NCBI RefSeq assembly: GCF_019355935.1
Contig: NZ_CP079925.1
Coordinates: 434,001-498,000, forward strand
DNA length: 64,000 nt
DNA from: Comamonas sp. Y33R10-2
GTDB lineage: Bacteria > Pseudomonadota > Gammaproteobacteria > Burkholderiales > Burkholderiaceae_C
Direction of reading: 5' to 3'
The position numbers and the translations under genes were made by a program. Numbering within the stretch: position 1 is the stretch's first letter; the number at the start of each line of letters is the position of its first letter. This document shows, in pieces, positions 7,713 to 16,584 of this stretch. The notes below the pieces were generated by a model, which was not told the DNA's origin, did no database searches, and worked only from the letters and a program-made list of their open reading frames with translations.

Positions 7713-10544
7713 ATGAGTAATTCCAAGACATTGGTGCTGGTGGACGGCTCCAGCTACCTCTACCGCGCCTACCATGCCATGCCCGACCTGCGGGCCATTC
7801 CCGGCGACCCGGCCAGTCCGGCCACGGGAGCCATTCGCGGCATGGTCAACATGATGCAGGCGCTGCGCAAAGATGTGCAGGGCGACTACGCGGTGTGCGT
7901 GTTTGATACTTCTGGCCCCACCTTCCGTGATGCCATGTACGACCAGTACAAAGCCACGCGCTCACCCATGCCTGACGATTTGCGCAGCCAGATCGAGCCC
8001 ATTCATGAGGTGGTGAAGCTGCTGGGCTGGAAAGTTGTGGCCGTGCCCAACGTAGAAGCCGACGACGTGATTGCCACACTGGCGCAAATGGCAGCAAGCC
8101 AGGGCATCTACGTCATCGTCTCAAGTGGCGACAAGGACTTGAGCCAGCTGGTGAACGAGCATGTCACCATCATCGACACCATGAACGGCAAAAAGCGCGA
8201 TGTGGCTGGCGTGACCAGTGAGTTTGGCGTACCGCCATCGCTGATGGTGGACTTTCAGGCGCTGGTGGGCGATACGGTGGACAACGTACCCGGCGTCACC
8301 AAGGTCGGCCCCAAGACCGCCGCCAAGTGGCTAGAGGAGCATGGCACGCTGGATAATTTGATAGCTAACTCCGCAGGTATCAAGGGCGTTGCAGGTCAAA
8401 ACCTGCGTGATGCCATTGCCAGCGGCCAACTGGCGTTGAGCCGGCAGTTGGTGACCATGAAGACCGATTGCGACTTGGCTGACTACATCAATGGCCTGCC
8501 AGAGCTGGACGATGTGCTGCTGGCCCAGCCAGACAATGCAGCGCTGGTGCCTTTTTATGAAAAATACGGCTTCAAGGGGCTGGCGCGTGCACTGGGTGCT
8601 ACGGTTTCTGAAGCGGCCCCCGTGCCAGCTACCAAAGCCGCCAAAGTCGCTAAGGCCAAGAAGGTTGACGCCAACCAAGGCGGCCTGTTTGATGTGGATG
8701 ACGCCGAAACCACCGAAGTGGCTGTGGCCGCCCAGCAGCGCGACGTGGTCTACACCACCATCTTGACGGAAGCGCAATTGGGCGAATGGCTGGCCAAGAT
8801 CAATGCAGCAGAGCTGACCGCCATCGACACTGAAACCGATTCGCTGGACGAAATGCGCGCCCAGATTGTCGGCATCAGCTTTAGCGTAGCCATTGGCGAA
8901 GCCGCTTACATTCCGCTGCGCCACGAAGGCATGGAAGTGCCTGAGCAGCTGGATATGGCGATGGTGCTGGCCAAGCTCAAGCCTTGGCTGGAGGACGAAG
9001 CCAAGAAAAAGCTGGGCCAAAACGTCAAGTACGACCAGCATGTGTTTGCCAACCACGGCATCACTGTGCGCGGCTATGCCCACGACACCATGCTGCAAAG
9101 CTATGTGCTCGAAGCGGATCGCCCGCACAACCTGACAAGCCTTGCCCTGCGCCACACCGGCCGCACCGGCATCACGTATGAAGACCTGTGCGGCAAGGGC
9201 AAGGGCCAGATCCCGTTTGCGCAAGTGCCTGTCGACAAGGCCGCAGCGTATAGCTGCGAAGACTCGGACCAGACGCTGAATGTGCACCAAGTTCTGTGGC
9301 CGCAGGTTCAGGCCAACGCCGGTTTGCTGCATATTTATGAGCTAGAAATGCAGACCAGCGAAGCGCTGTTTCGCATTGAGCGCAATGGTGTGAGCATTGA
9401 TGCCGGTGAGTTGGCGCGCCAGAGCAACGACTTGGGCGCGCGCATCTTGAAGCTCGAAGAAGAGGCTTATGAGATTGCGGGTCAGCCCTTCAATCTGGCT
9501 TCACCTAAGCAACTGGGTGAAATCTTCTTCGACAAGCTGGGCATGCCCGTTGTGAAGAAGACCGCCACTGGCGCGCGCAGCACCGACGAAGAAGTGCTGG
9601 AAAAGTTGGCCGAAGATTACCCGCTGCCCGCCAAACTGCTGGAGCACCGCAGCCTCTCCAAGCTCAAAGGCACGTACACCGACAAGCTGGCGCAGATGGC
9701 CTTGCCGACCGATGGCCGCGTACATACGCACTATGCACAGGCCGTGGCGGTGACCGGGCGCTTGTCCAGCAACGACCCGAACTTGCAGAACATTCCCGTG
9801 CGCACCCCTGAAGGCCGCCGCGTGCGCGAAGCCTTTGTCGCGCCCGAGGGCAAGCTCATTGCCAGCGCTGACTACTCGCAAATCGAGCTGCGCATCATGG
9901 CGCACTTGAGTGGCGATGAGGCCTTGCTCAACGCCTTTAAAAACGGTCTGGATGTACACCGTGCTACCGCTGCCGAGGTGTTTGGCGTGACGGTCGATGA
10001 AGTCACCAGCGAGCAGCGCCGCTACGCCAAGGTGATTAACTTTGGCCTGATCTATGGCATGAGCAGTTTTGGTTTGGCCAAAAACTTAGGCATTGAGACC
10101 AAGGCGGCTGCGGCCTATATCGACAAATACTTTCAGCGCTATCCCGGCGTGAAACGCTATATGGACCAGACGGTGGAGCTCGCCCACGCGCAAGGCTATG
10201 TCGAGACCGTGTTTGGCCGCCGCTTGGTGCTGCCTGAGATTAATGGCGGCAACGGCCCGCGCAAAAAAGCCGCGGAGCGTGCAGCGATTAATGCACCCAT
10301 GCAAGGCACAGCTGCTGACCTGATCAAAAAGGCCATGGTGGCCGTGCAGGCCAAGCTCGATGCTGAAATGCCCGAGGTCAAAGTCATCATGCAAGTACAC
10401 GATGAACTGGTGTTTGAGCTACCTGAGTCTGCCAAAGATTGGGTGAAGGCAGAGATTCCCGCCATCATGGCCGGCGTGGCGGATTTGGCTGTGCCCTTGC
10501 TGGCTGAAATTGGCTTTGGCGAGAACTGGGAGAAGGCGCATTAA
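7713..10544 (+). CDS. polA: DNA polymerase I
   Basis: Repair and Okazaki-fragment polymerase with all three activities. The start is the ATG at 7713 (MSNSKTLVLVDG); the frame is open for 32 further codons upstream, but that stretch has no family character. The product is 943 residues. The 5' nuclease domain has VLVDGSSYLYRAYHA and NVEADDVIATLA. The 3'-5' exonuclease carries an intact AIDTETDSL, so proofreading is probably retained. The polymerase domain has motif A ASADYSQIELR, motif B RRYAKVINFGLIYG and motif C QVHDELVFELP. A 13-bp-stem terminator follows. It is divergent from the DUF2782 gene. Confidence 0.97.
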   Translation: MSNSKTLVLVDGSSYLYRAYHAMPDLRAIPGDPASPATGAIRGMVNMMQALRKDVQGDYAVCVFDTSGPTFRDAMYDQYKATRSPMPDDLRSQIEPIHEVVKLLGWKVVAVPNVEADDVIATLAQMAASQGIYVIVSSGDKDLSQLVNEHVTIIDTMNGKKRDVAGVTSEFGVPPSLMVDFQALVGDTVDNVPGVTKVGPKTAAKWLEEHGTLDNLIANSAGIKGVAGQNLRDAIASGQLALSRQLVTMKTDCDLADYINGLPELDDVLLAQPDNAALVPFYEKYGFKGLARALGATVSEAAPVPATKAAKVAKAKKVDANQGGLFDVDDAETTEVAVAAQQRDVVYTTILTEAQLGEWLAKINAAELTAIDTETDSLDEMRAQIVGISFSVAIGEAAYIPLRHEGMEVPEQLDMAMVLAKLKPWLEDEAKKKLGQNVKYDQHVFANHGITVRGYAHDTMLQSYVLEADRPHNLTSLALRHTGRTGITYEDLCGKGKGQIPFAQVPVDKAAAYSCEDSDQTLNVHQVLWPQVQANAGLLHIYELEMQTSEALFRIERNGVSIDAGELARQSNDLGARILKLEEEAYEIAGQPFNLASPKQLGEIFFDKLGMPVVKKTATGARSTDEEVLEKLAEDYPLPAKLLEHRSLSKLKGTYTDKLAQMALPTDGRVHTHYAQAVAVTGRLSSNDPNLQNIPVRTPEGRRVREAFVAPEGKLIASADYSQIELRIMAHLSGDEALLNAFKNGLDVHRATAAEVFGVTVDEVTSEQRRYAKVINFGLIYGMSSFGLAKNLGIETKAAAAYIDKYFQRYPGVKRYMDQTVELAHAQGYVETVFGRRLVLPEINGGNGPRKKAAERAAINAPMQGTAADLIKKAMVAVQAKLDAEMPEVKVIMQVHDELVFELPESAKDWVKAEIPAIMAGVADLAVPLLAEIGFGENWEKAH

Positions 10545-10564
10545 GCCTTTCATCTTTGTAGCAG

Positions 10565-10609
10565 TTCTATAAAAAAGATAGCTACTAGTCACAATGAATA
10601 AAGCACTTC
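10565..10609 (+). repeat. Dispersed hairpin-type repeat, intergenic copy
   Basis: Shows ctataaaaaagatagctactagtc-type blocks followed by gaataa and agcactt, the same order as the copies at 24014-24069 and 44529-44588. The 3' half is used as the left arm of the polA terminator. Confidence 0.6.
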
Positions 10610-10641
10610 CGGTCAATCTGGGCCTGAAGTGCTTTATTTTC
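10597..10641 (+). terminator. polA terminator
   Basis: Perfect 13-bp stem aataaagcacttc/gaagtgctttatt with a 16-nt loop and a trailing T run, about 50 bp after the polA stop codon. Confidence 0.85.
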
Positions 10642-10678
10642 ATGGACTATTAGCTACTGAATTGATGGGGAGTGTGTT

Positions 10679-11359
10679 GTGTTTAAAGGGGTTGTAGTGA
10701 CACCGGCCGTGCGCATGGGGCTATCCATTTCGGTGGCCACAGGGCTGTACGGCATTTCTTTTGGCGCGCTGTCGGTGGCGGCAGGTTTGACGATTTGGCA
10801 GACCATGGCGCTGAGTGCGCTCATGTTTACCGGCGGCTCGCAGTTCGCTTTTATCGGCGTGATTGCAGGGGGCGGCAGCGGTATGGCTGCGGTGGGTGCA
10901 TCGACTTTGCTGGGTGTGCGCAATGCCATCTACGGCATGCAGATGAGCCGATTGCTCGGCGTGACGGGGTTGCCGCGCTGGCTGGCTGCGCATTGGACGA
11001 TTGATGAGTCCACCGCCACAGCATCGGGCCAGCAAGAGCCGACTGAGCAGCGGCGCGGCTTTTGGGTGGCGGGCGCTGGCGTGTTTTTGCTGTGGAATCT
11101 GTTCACTTTGCTAGGCGCTTGGATGGGTGATGCGCTGGGCGATACACGCCGCTTTGGGCTCGATGGTGCGGCGGTGGCTGCCTTTTTGGGCCTGCTTTGG
11201 CCGCGCCTGAATGCGCGTGAGCCGGTGGCTTTGGCGCTGGCTTGCGGGCTGGTGACTGCGATTGCCATACCGATGGTTGCGGCCGGTGTGCCAATCTTGC
11301 TGGCTGCCGCAGTGGGTGCGCTTTGGGGCTGGATCAGACCTTCGGAGGCCGTGCAATGA
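10679..11359 (+). CDS. azlC: AzlC-family branched-chain amino acid exporter, large subunit
   Basis: Large subunit of the two-component AzlCD (YgaZH-type) exporter for branched-chain amino acids. The 226-residue product has the family N-terminus (GLSISVATGLYGISFGAL), the FTGGSQFAF motif and about six to seven membrane helices. The start is GTG at 10679, with a GGGGAG Shine-Dalgarno site seven bases upstream. A polar loop around residues 105-128 (STATASGQQEPTEQRR) separates the N- and C-terminal helix bundles. It overlaps azlD by ATGA, so the two subunits are translationally coupled. The transported substrate in this organism is inferred from the family. Confidence 0.9.
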   Translation: MFKGVVVTPAVRMGLSISVATGLYGISFGALSVAAGLTIWQTMALSALMFTGGSQFAFIGVIAGGGSGMAAVGASTLLGVRNAIYGMQMSRLLGVTGLPRWLAAHWTIDESTATASGQQEPTEQRRGFWVAGAGVFLLWNLFTLLGAWMGDALGDTRRFGLDGAAVAAFLGLLWPRLNAREPVALALACGLVTAIAIPMVAAGVPILLAAAVGALWGWIRPSEAVQ

Positions 11360-11667
11360 GCCTGTCGTTGTGGCAATGGATTTTGCTGGCCTGCGCGCTG
11401 TCGTTTTTAACCAAATTGTTGGGCTACAGCCTGCCGCAGCGCTGGATGCGCAGCCCCAAGATGGCGCAGATAGCTGCGAGCTTGACGGTAGCATTGCTAG
11501 CGGCCTTGGTGGTGATGAATACGGTGGCGAGTGGCACACAGCTAGTGCTGGATGCGCGACTGGGCGCTTTGCTGGTAGCGGCCGTAGCGCTGTGGCTGAA
11601 GGCGCCGTTTTTGTTGGTGGTCGTGCTGGGTGCGGCGGCTTGCGCCTTGCTGCGTTGGCTGGCCTGA
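11356..11667 (+). CDS. azlD: AzlD-family exporter small subunit
   Basis: A 103-residue membrane protein with about four hydrophobic segments. It begins MSLSLWQWILLACALSFLTK, followed by the family-typical GYSLPQRWM block. The ATG at 11356 overlaps the azlC stop codon (ATGA), which decides the start against a longer upstream reading. It forms the exporter with AzlC. No strong terminator follows directly; a GC-rich hairpin appears at 11739-11778. Confidence 0.88.
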   Translation: MSLSLWQWILLACALSFLTKLLGYSLPQRWMRSPKMAQIAASLTVALLAALVVMNTVASGTQLVLDARLGALLVAAVALWLKAPFLLVVVLGAAACALLRWLA

Positions 11668-11738
11668 ACTGGCTTGTGCTGGGCTGTGCTGGCTTGGTTT
11701 GGCGAGCGGGGGCTTGACAGCTTTGCTAAGGTGAAAGA

Positions 11739-11778
11739 AGCCCCGTGTGCGCTGAAGACAAGCTGCGCAACCGGGGCT
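11739..11778. other. GC-rich hairpin between azlD and ZIP gene
   Basis: Arms agccccg/cggggct with an inner tgcgc/gcgca helix around a 12-nt loop. It lacks a T tract on the plus strand. It could be a weak azlD terminator or part of the leader of the zinc transporter gene 100 bp downstream. Confidence 0.4.
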
Positions 11779-11878
11779 ACAGTTATGGAGATAGTCAGAT
11801 GGCGCTGCTCAGGCAGTCATATTCTGCGAAAATCACCTTGTTCGGCCTGTAAAGGCTGCGGTTAAGCCACATAAAGCT

Positions 11879-12820
11879 ATGACATTGGTAGCAATTATTC
11901 TGGCCACCCTGGCTGCTGGTATCGGCAGTGTGTGGGTGGCCGCGTTGTTGATGAGCCTCGGAGGGGGTCGCACGGCCGGGGTCATGCCCCAGCGTTTGCT
12001 CAGTCTTGCGGCAGGTGCTTTGCTGGCCACGGCCTTTATGCATTTGCTGCCTGAGGCGTTTGAGAGTCACGGCAAGGCCCACGATTTGTTTGTGGTGTTG
12101 TTGGTGGGCTTGGTGTTTTTCTTTCTGCTGTCCAAGGCAGAGCTGTGGCACCACGGTCATGAACACTCTCATGGCCATGACCACGGGCATGCACATGCTC
12201 ATGTAGATACACATGCGCATGGTGAGCATCACCACGATGAGCACCCATCGAACGGGCACGGGCATAGCCACGGAAAAGGCGGCTGGGCTGTTTTGACCGG
12301 CGATAGCGTGCATTGCTTTGGCGATGGCATCTTGATCGCCTCGGCCTTTATGGCTGATATGCGCCTGGGTGTGATCGCAGCTTTGTCGGTGCTGGCGCAC
12401 GAGGTGCCTCACCACATGGGCGACATCGTGGTGCTGCGCCAGTCCAGCAGCAACCGCCGTGTGGCCTTGATCAAGGTGTCTATGGCCGGTGCAGTCACCA
12501 CCTTAGGCGGTGTAGCCGGTTATTTCTTGATTGCTCAGCTGCATGATTTCTTGCCGTACTTTTTGGTGGTGGCATCGAGCAGCTTTATCTATGTAGCGCT
12601 GGCTGACTTGATTCCACAACTGCAAAAACGTTTGAGTGTGAAAGAGACTGTAGCTCAGGTGTTTTGGCTGCTAGCCGGCATTGTGATCGTAACGGTGATG
12701 AGTGGTGCGGCCCACAACCATGCACACGATCATGCGCATGACCATGAGCCTTTGCAGCAATCCACGCCTGCTGCCAAGCAAGAGCATTCACACGATGCAG
12801 ACAAAAAGCACGAGCATTGA
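11879..12820 (+). CDS. ZIP-family metal transporter with His-rich loops
   Basis: Divalent metal (probably zinc) uptake transporter of the ZIP family, inner membrane. The 313-residue product has N-terminal helices, then a long His-rich loop at about 100-143 (HGHEHSHGHDHGHAHAH), the family core with HCFGDGILIASAF and HEVPHHMGD (about 180-188), three further helices, and a second His-rich tail (HNHAHDHAHDHEP) to the C-terminus. The two metal-ligand motifs on helices 4 and 5 are intact. The His clusters probably bind or sense zinc. A second His-rich tail after the last helix is less common than the central loop. No Zur-type operator was identified upstream. The start lacks an obvious Shine-Dalgarno site. 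Confidence 0.88.
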   Translation: MTLVAIILATLAAGIGSVWVAALLMSLGGGRTAGVMPQRLLSLAAGALLATAFMHLLPEAFESHGKAHDLFVVLLVGLVFFFLLSKAELWHHGHEHSHGHDHGHAHAHVDTHAHGEHHHDEHPSNGHGHSHGKGGWAVLTGDSVHCFGDGILIASAFMADMRLGVIAALSVLAHEVPHHMGDIVVLRQSSSNRRVALIKVSMAGAVTTLGGVAGYFLIAQLHDFLPYFLVVASSSFIYVALADLIPQLQKRLSVKETVAQVFWLLAGIVIVTVMSGAAHNHAHDHAHDHEPLQQSTPAAKQEHSHDADKKHEH

Positions 12821-12838
12821 TGGCGCGTGATTTCCCAT

Positions 12839-12868
12839 AAAAAACCGGCTTCAATAGGCCGGTTTTTT
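12839..12868. terminator. Bidirectional terminator, ZIP gene / algR
   Basis: Stem aaaaaaccggc/gccggtttttt with an 8-nt loop. A or T runs on both sides allow it to serve the two convergent genes. Confidence 0.88.
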
Positions 12869-12890
12869 ATTGGCAGGTGGTGGAGTGGAC

Positions 12891-13628
12891 TTATGTCGGG
12901 TCTTTAAGTTCAGCTTTGACGAGAGCCAACTGGCGGCGCGATACGGGTAGCAGCTCTGCAATGCCCTGCAGACGCAGGCCCCAGCCTTCGCCTTCTTCCG
13001 GGTCGTCATATTTTTCCAGCCCGCGCAAGGCGGCGCGCAGTACCAGTGCGTTGCGGTGAATGCGCAGCAACTGCTCGCTGTGGCGTGCTTCGATGTCGGC
13101 CAATGCACCGTCCAAAATGTAGTTGCGCTGCATGGTGCGCACGGTGATGTATTTCTGCTCGGCTTTGAGGTAGCGAACCTCAGACAGCGGCAGCCGCAGT
13201 GCGCCGCCGCGATCTTGAATAAGTAATACGGGACCGCTTGCTACTGCATTGCGGGAGCTGAAAGTTCGCTCTACTTTTTGTAGTGCCTGCTGCAGGCGCT
13301 CTAGCCGCACTGGTTTTGTGAGGTAGTCCACGGCATCAAGCTCAAAGGCTTGCACAGCGTGGTTGGAGTGGGCTGTCACAAAAACAATTGCCGGTGGGCT
13401 GTCCATGCCGCCCAGTGCTTGAGCGAGCTGCAGACCGTCTTGGCCGGGCATGTGAATGTCAAGCAGCACCAGCTGGATAGGTGTGGTTTGAGGCGTTTGC
13501 AAAATGCGCAGGGCTTGCTCTACATCGCCTGCTTCTTGAATCAGCGGCGTGCCATGGGCGCAATCGCCCAAGAGCGTGCGCAGCCTTGCCCGGGCCAGAA
13601 TTTCGTCATCAACGATCAAAATGTGCAT
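12891..13628 (-). CDS. algR: LytTR-type response regulator (AlgR-like)
   Basis: DNA-binding response regulator of 245 residues. The receiver domain (1-120) has the acidic pair VDDE, the phospho-acceptor Asp in LLDIHMPG (about Asp56), and TAHSNH and DYLTKPV with the conserved Lys. The C-terminal LytTR domain (about 140-240) includes YLKAEQKYITVRT and RIHRNALV. The start is the ATG at 13628 (MHILIVDDE); a longer frame exists but gives an implausible N-terminus. The kinase gene ends 10 bp upstream, so the two are cotranscribed. The order argH, algZ, algR resembles the Pseudomonas arrangement, which supports the AlgR assignment. Target genes are not deducible here. Confidence 0.82.
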   Translation of the reverse strand: MHILIVDDEILARARLRTLLGDCAHGTPLIQEAGDVEQALRILQTPQTTPIQLVLLDIHMPGQDGLQLAQALGGMDSPPAIVFVTAHSNHAVQAFELDAVDYLTKPVRLERLQQALQKVERTFSSRNAVASGPVLLIQDRGGALRLPLSEVRYLKAEQKYITVRTMQRNYILDGALADIEARHSEQLLRIHRNALVLRAALRGLEKYDDPEEGEGWGLRLQGIAELLPVSRRQLALVKAELKDPT

Positions 13629-13638
13629 GGCGAGATTT

Positions 13639-14691
13639 TCATGGGTTTGATGGGTGCTTGGGCAAAGGCACGCTGATGCGAACCACATACAAGCCATCGC
13701 GCTCGCGGGCGTTGAAGCTGCCTTGCAAATCGTGCAGAAGCGACAGTCTGGCCTTGACGTTATCTAGCGCAATGCCGTTGCCTGTGCTGGGGCGGCCTGA
13801 GTGGGTGCTTGGCAAGGTGTTGATGATTTGAATCAGTGCCTCGCTGCCCCGCTTTTCAGTGCGCACTTGCAGCTTGCCGCCGCTCGCGTTGGGCTCCACG
13901 CCGTGGTGAATTGCGTTTTCTACCAGTGGCTGCAGCAGCAGCGGCGGCAGCAGCGCGCCGTGTACGCTTTCATCCAACTGCCACTGAATTTGCAGGCGCT
14001 CGCCAAAGCGAACCTTCTCAATAGATAGGTAGCGCTGGGCCAGCTCAATTTCTTGCGCCAGCGTGGTGGTGAGATTGTGCTCAGTCAGTGCGTAGCGAAA
14101 TAGGTCGCTCAGGTCTTCGAGCAAAGCCTCGGCCTTGGCGGGCTCGGCTCGCACCAGCGCAATGGCGCTGTTAAGGGTGTTGAACAAAAAATGCGGGCGT
14201 ATGCGCGACTGCAGCTCGGTGAGTCTGGCTTGAGTCTGTGCGGGCATATTGCCGCGTGCGCGCAGCACCAAGGCCGTTACCAAGAGGGCTGCCAGCAGCC
14301 CGCCGCTGACGGCGCTGGCCAGCCACGGCGCTTTGCCTATGCCCACCAGTTGCAATGTGCCGCAGGCGTAAAGGCCGGCCAAGGCGCCCAAAAATACCCC
14401 GGCCAGATACTGGCCGCGTCTGCCTATGCGTTGCAGTTGGTGCTTGAGGCTGCAGGCCGTAATGAGCCAAACCAGCGTGCCGGGAAGGCAGGCGCCGGTG
14501 AGTAAGGCAGTGGTCGAAAACCAATCCCAAACCGTCTCCGCACCGTAGATGGCCACGGTCGCCACTACCAGCTGCACAAACAATACGGCGCGCAGCACAA
14601 CGCCGGCATTGCAGGCATCAAACACCAAGGCGCTGGGGGCTGAAGTGGAGGATGCGTTAGTGATTGGGGAGCTGGGCACAGGTTGATTCAA
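13639..14691 (-). CDS. algZ: AlgZ/LytS-type sensor histidine kinase
   Basis: Membrane sensor kinase of 350 residues with four to five N-terminal hydrophobic segments (about 27-150). It then has the His_kinase-type H box RPHFLFNTLNS (about 168-178), the N box LQPLVENAIHHGV (about 256-268) and a G box GNGIALDNVKARL (about 305). This is the short ATPase layout of the LytS/AlgZ group. It lies 10 bp before the response regulator gene and is divergent from argH across a 327-bp gap. Its input signal is unknown; there is no periplasmic domain of useful size. Confidence 0.85.
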   Translation of the reverse strand: MNQPVPSSPITNASSTSAPSALVFDACNAGVVLRAVLFVQLVVATVAIYGAETVWDWFSTTALLTGACLPGTLVWLITACSLKHQLQRIGRRGQYLAGVFLGALAGLYACGTLQLVGIGKAPWLASAVSGGLLAALLVTALVLRARGNMPAQTQARLTELQSRIRPHFLFNTLNSAIALVRAEPAKAEALLEDLSDLFRYALTEHNLTTTLAQEIELAQRYLSIEKVRFGERLQIQWQLDESVHGALLPPLLLQPLVENAIHHGVEPNASGGKLQVRTEKRGSEALIQIINTLPSTHSGRPSTGNGIALDNVKARLSLLHDLQGSFNARERDGLYVVRISVPLPKHPSNP

Positions 14692-15018
14692 GCGGGGTGA
14701 TGTGGGGGATTATTGGCCCATAGCAGCGCAGGCAATGCAGTGCTCGCCTCAGTCTGTCGGTTTGTTGCATCAGCCTCAGGTTTACGGATTTTGATTGAAA
14801 CTGCCTTGTAGCCCTTGTATTTAAATGACTTGTAGCTATTGAAATATGAGTAATCGTTAAAACCAGACGGCTTTTCCGCAGTCACGGGCAATGGCTCTGG
14901 GCAGCTCTCAAGCTCTGGGGCGAGTCAGGCCGATAAAATCCCTGTTTCTGCTTCGCACAGCCGCCACGCTCATCCTCTGAATTGGCGGCCTGTGGTTTTA
15001 CGGGATTGCTGTCCTTAC
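14692..15018. other. Divergent intergenic region algZ / argH
   Basis: This 327-bp gap must carry promoters for both genes. It holds an AT-rich block (about 14775-14860) containing gtagctattgaaatatgag, which resembles the start of the dispersed repeat but lacks the rest. No clear operator or RNA element is visible. Confidence 0.5.
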
Positions 15019-16485
15019 ATGTCTACATCTGCTCCTTCGCATAACCAGCTCGATACCAAGGCCGAGGCCTGGTCTGCCCTGTTCTCCGAACCCATGAGCG
15101 ACCTGGTCAAGCGCTACACCTCCAGCGTGTTCTTTGACAAGCGCATGTGGCAAGCCGACATTCAAGGCAGCTTGGCGCACGCCGAAATGCTCTCGGCCCA
15201 GAAGATCATTGGTGCTGACGACTTCGCCTCCATCCAAAAGGGCATGGCGCAGATCACTTCCGAAATCGAAGCTGGCAGCTTCGAGTGGAAGCTGGATCTG
15301 GAAGACGTGCACCTGAACATCGAAGCGCGCCTGACAGCGCTGGTGGGTGATGCCGGCAAGCGCCTGCATACCGGCCGCAGCCGCAATGACCAAGTGGCTA
15401 CCGACGTGCGCCTGTGGCTGCGCGGCGAGATCGACATGATTGAAGGCCTGCTCAAAGAGCTGCAACTGTCGCTGGTGGAAGTGGCTGCCAAGAACGTTGA
15501 AGTGATCCTGCCCGGCTTCACCCACCTGCAAGTGGCCCAGCCTGTGAGCTTTGGCCACCACATGCTGGCCTATGTGGAAATGTTCAAGCGTGACGCCGAG
15601 CGTATGCTGGACGTGCGCAAGCGCGTGAACGTGCTGCCGCTGGGCTCTGCCGCACTGGCTGGCACCACCTACCCGCTGGACCGTGAACGCGTGGCCAAGA
15701 CCCTGGGTATGGTGGATGAGCAAGGCCAAGCCTGCGTGTCGCAAAACTCGCTGGACGGCGTGTCTGACCGCGACTTCGCCATCGAATTTACCGCCGCCGC
15801 ATCGCTGTGCATGGTTCACATCTCGCGCCTGTCGGAAGAGCTGATCATCTGGATGAGCCAAAACTTTGGCTTCATCAAGATTGCCGACCGCTTCACCACC
15901 GGTTCGTCGATCATGCCCCAGAAGAAGAACCCCGATGTGCCCGAGCTGGCACGCGGCAAGACCGGTCGTGTGGTCGGTCACCTGATGGGCTTGATCACTT
16001 TGATGAAGGGACAACCTCTGGCCTACAACAAAGACAACCAAGAAGACAAAGAGCCGCTTTTTGACACTGTCGACACGCTCAAAGACACGCTGCGTATCTT
16101 TGCTGAAATGATTGGCGGCCAGCTCAATCCTGCGACGGGCGCTAAGGAAGGCGGCATCACTGTAAACGCCGCCAATATGCGTGCTGCGGCCTTGAAGGGC
16201 TACGCCACTGCCACCGATCTGGCGGACTATCTGGTCAAGAAGGGCCTGCCCTTCCGTGATGCACACGAGACGGTTGCCCATGCTGTGAAGCTTGCCACCA
16301 TGAAGGGTGTTGACTTGACTGAGCTGCCTTTGGCTGAGTTGCAAGCCTTCAACCCCAACATCGAAGCCGATGTATTCGAAGCATTGAGCCTGGAAGGCTC
16401 GCTCAATGCCCGCAATACGCTGGGCGGCACAGCGCCTGCGCAGGTGCGTATCCAGCTGGCAAGGCACCTCGCTCGTCTGGCTTAA
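15019..16485 (+). CDS. argH: Argininosuccinate lyase
   Basis: Last step of arginine synthesis: argininosuccinate to arginine plus fumarate, cytosolic homotetramer of the fumarase/aspartase fold. The product is 488 residues from the ATG at 15019 ([12 protein letters not shown]). Visible marks are [14 protein letters not shown], the THLQ block with the catalytic His region, and the family signature [12 protein letters not shown]. The nine-codon longer reading would start without family similarity. It is a single gene, divergent from algZ, with a good terminator. Its position next to algZ-algR matches the Pseudomonas neighbourhood. Confidence 0.97.
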   Translation: MSTSAPSHNQLDTKAEAWSALFSEPMSDLVKRYTSSVFFDKRMWQADIQGSLAHAEMLSAQKIIGADDFASIQKGMAQITSEIEAGSFEWKLDLEDVHLNIEARLTALVGDAGKRLHTGRSRNDQVATDVRLWLRGEIDMIEGLLKELQLSLVEVAAKNVEVILPGFTHLQVAQPVSFGHHMLAYVEMFKRDAERMLDVRKRVNVLPLGSAALAGTTYPLDRERVAKTLGMVDEQGQACVSQNSLDGVSDRDFAIEFTAAASLCMVHISRLSEELIIWMSQNFGFIKIADRFTTGSSIMPQKKNPDVPELARGKTGRVVGHLMGLITLMKGQPLAYNKDNQEDKEPLFDTVDTLKDTLRIFAEMIGGQLNPATGAKEGGITVNAANMRAAALKGYATATDLADYLVKKGLPFRDAHETVAHAVKLATMKGVDLTELPLAELQAFNPNIEADVFEALSLEGSLNARNTLGGTAPAQVRIQLARHLARLA

Positions 16486-16521
16486 ATAAAGTCGCAGCTG
16501 TGACTTAACCATCACACCTTC

Positions 16522-16551
16522 AAAGCGCCCCTTGCCGGGCGCTTTTGTTTT
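16522..16551 (+). terminator. argH terminator
   Basis: Stem aaagcgccc/gggcgcttt with a 6-nt loop and a following T-rich run, about 37 bp after the argH stop. Confidence 0.88.
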
Positions 16552-16584
16552 GCTTAATCTCAAAAAATTAAAGGGAGAGATCTC

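Noticed and set aside
8350..8410. Repeat-like block in polA (aatttgatagct...aggtcaaaa)
   Set aside because: It resembles the dispersed repeat, but the encoded peptide matches the usual PolA sequence at that position, so the resemblance is probably chance.
12160..12270. Tandem CAT/CAC-rich stretch that could look like a DNA repeat
   Set aside because: It is the coding sequence for the His-rich loop of the ZIP transporter.
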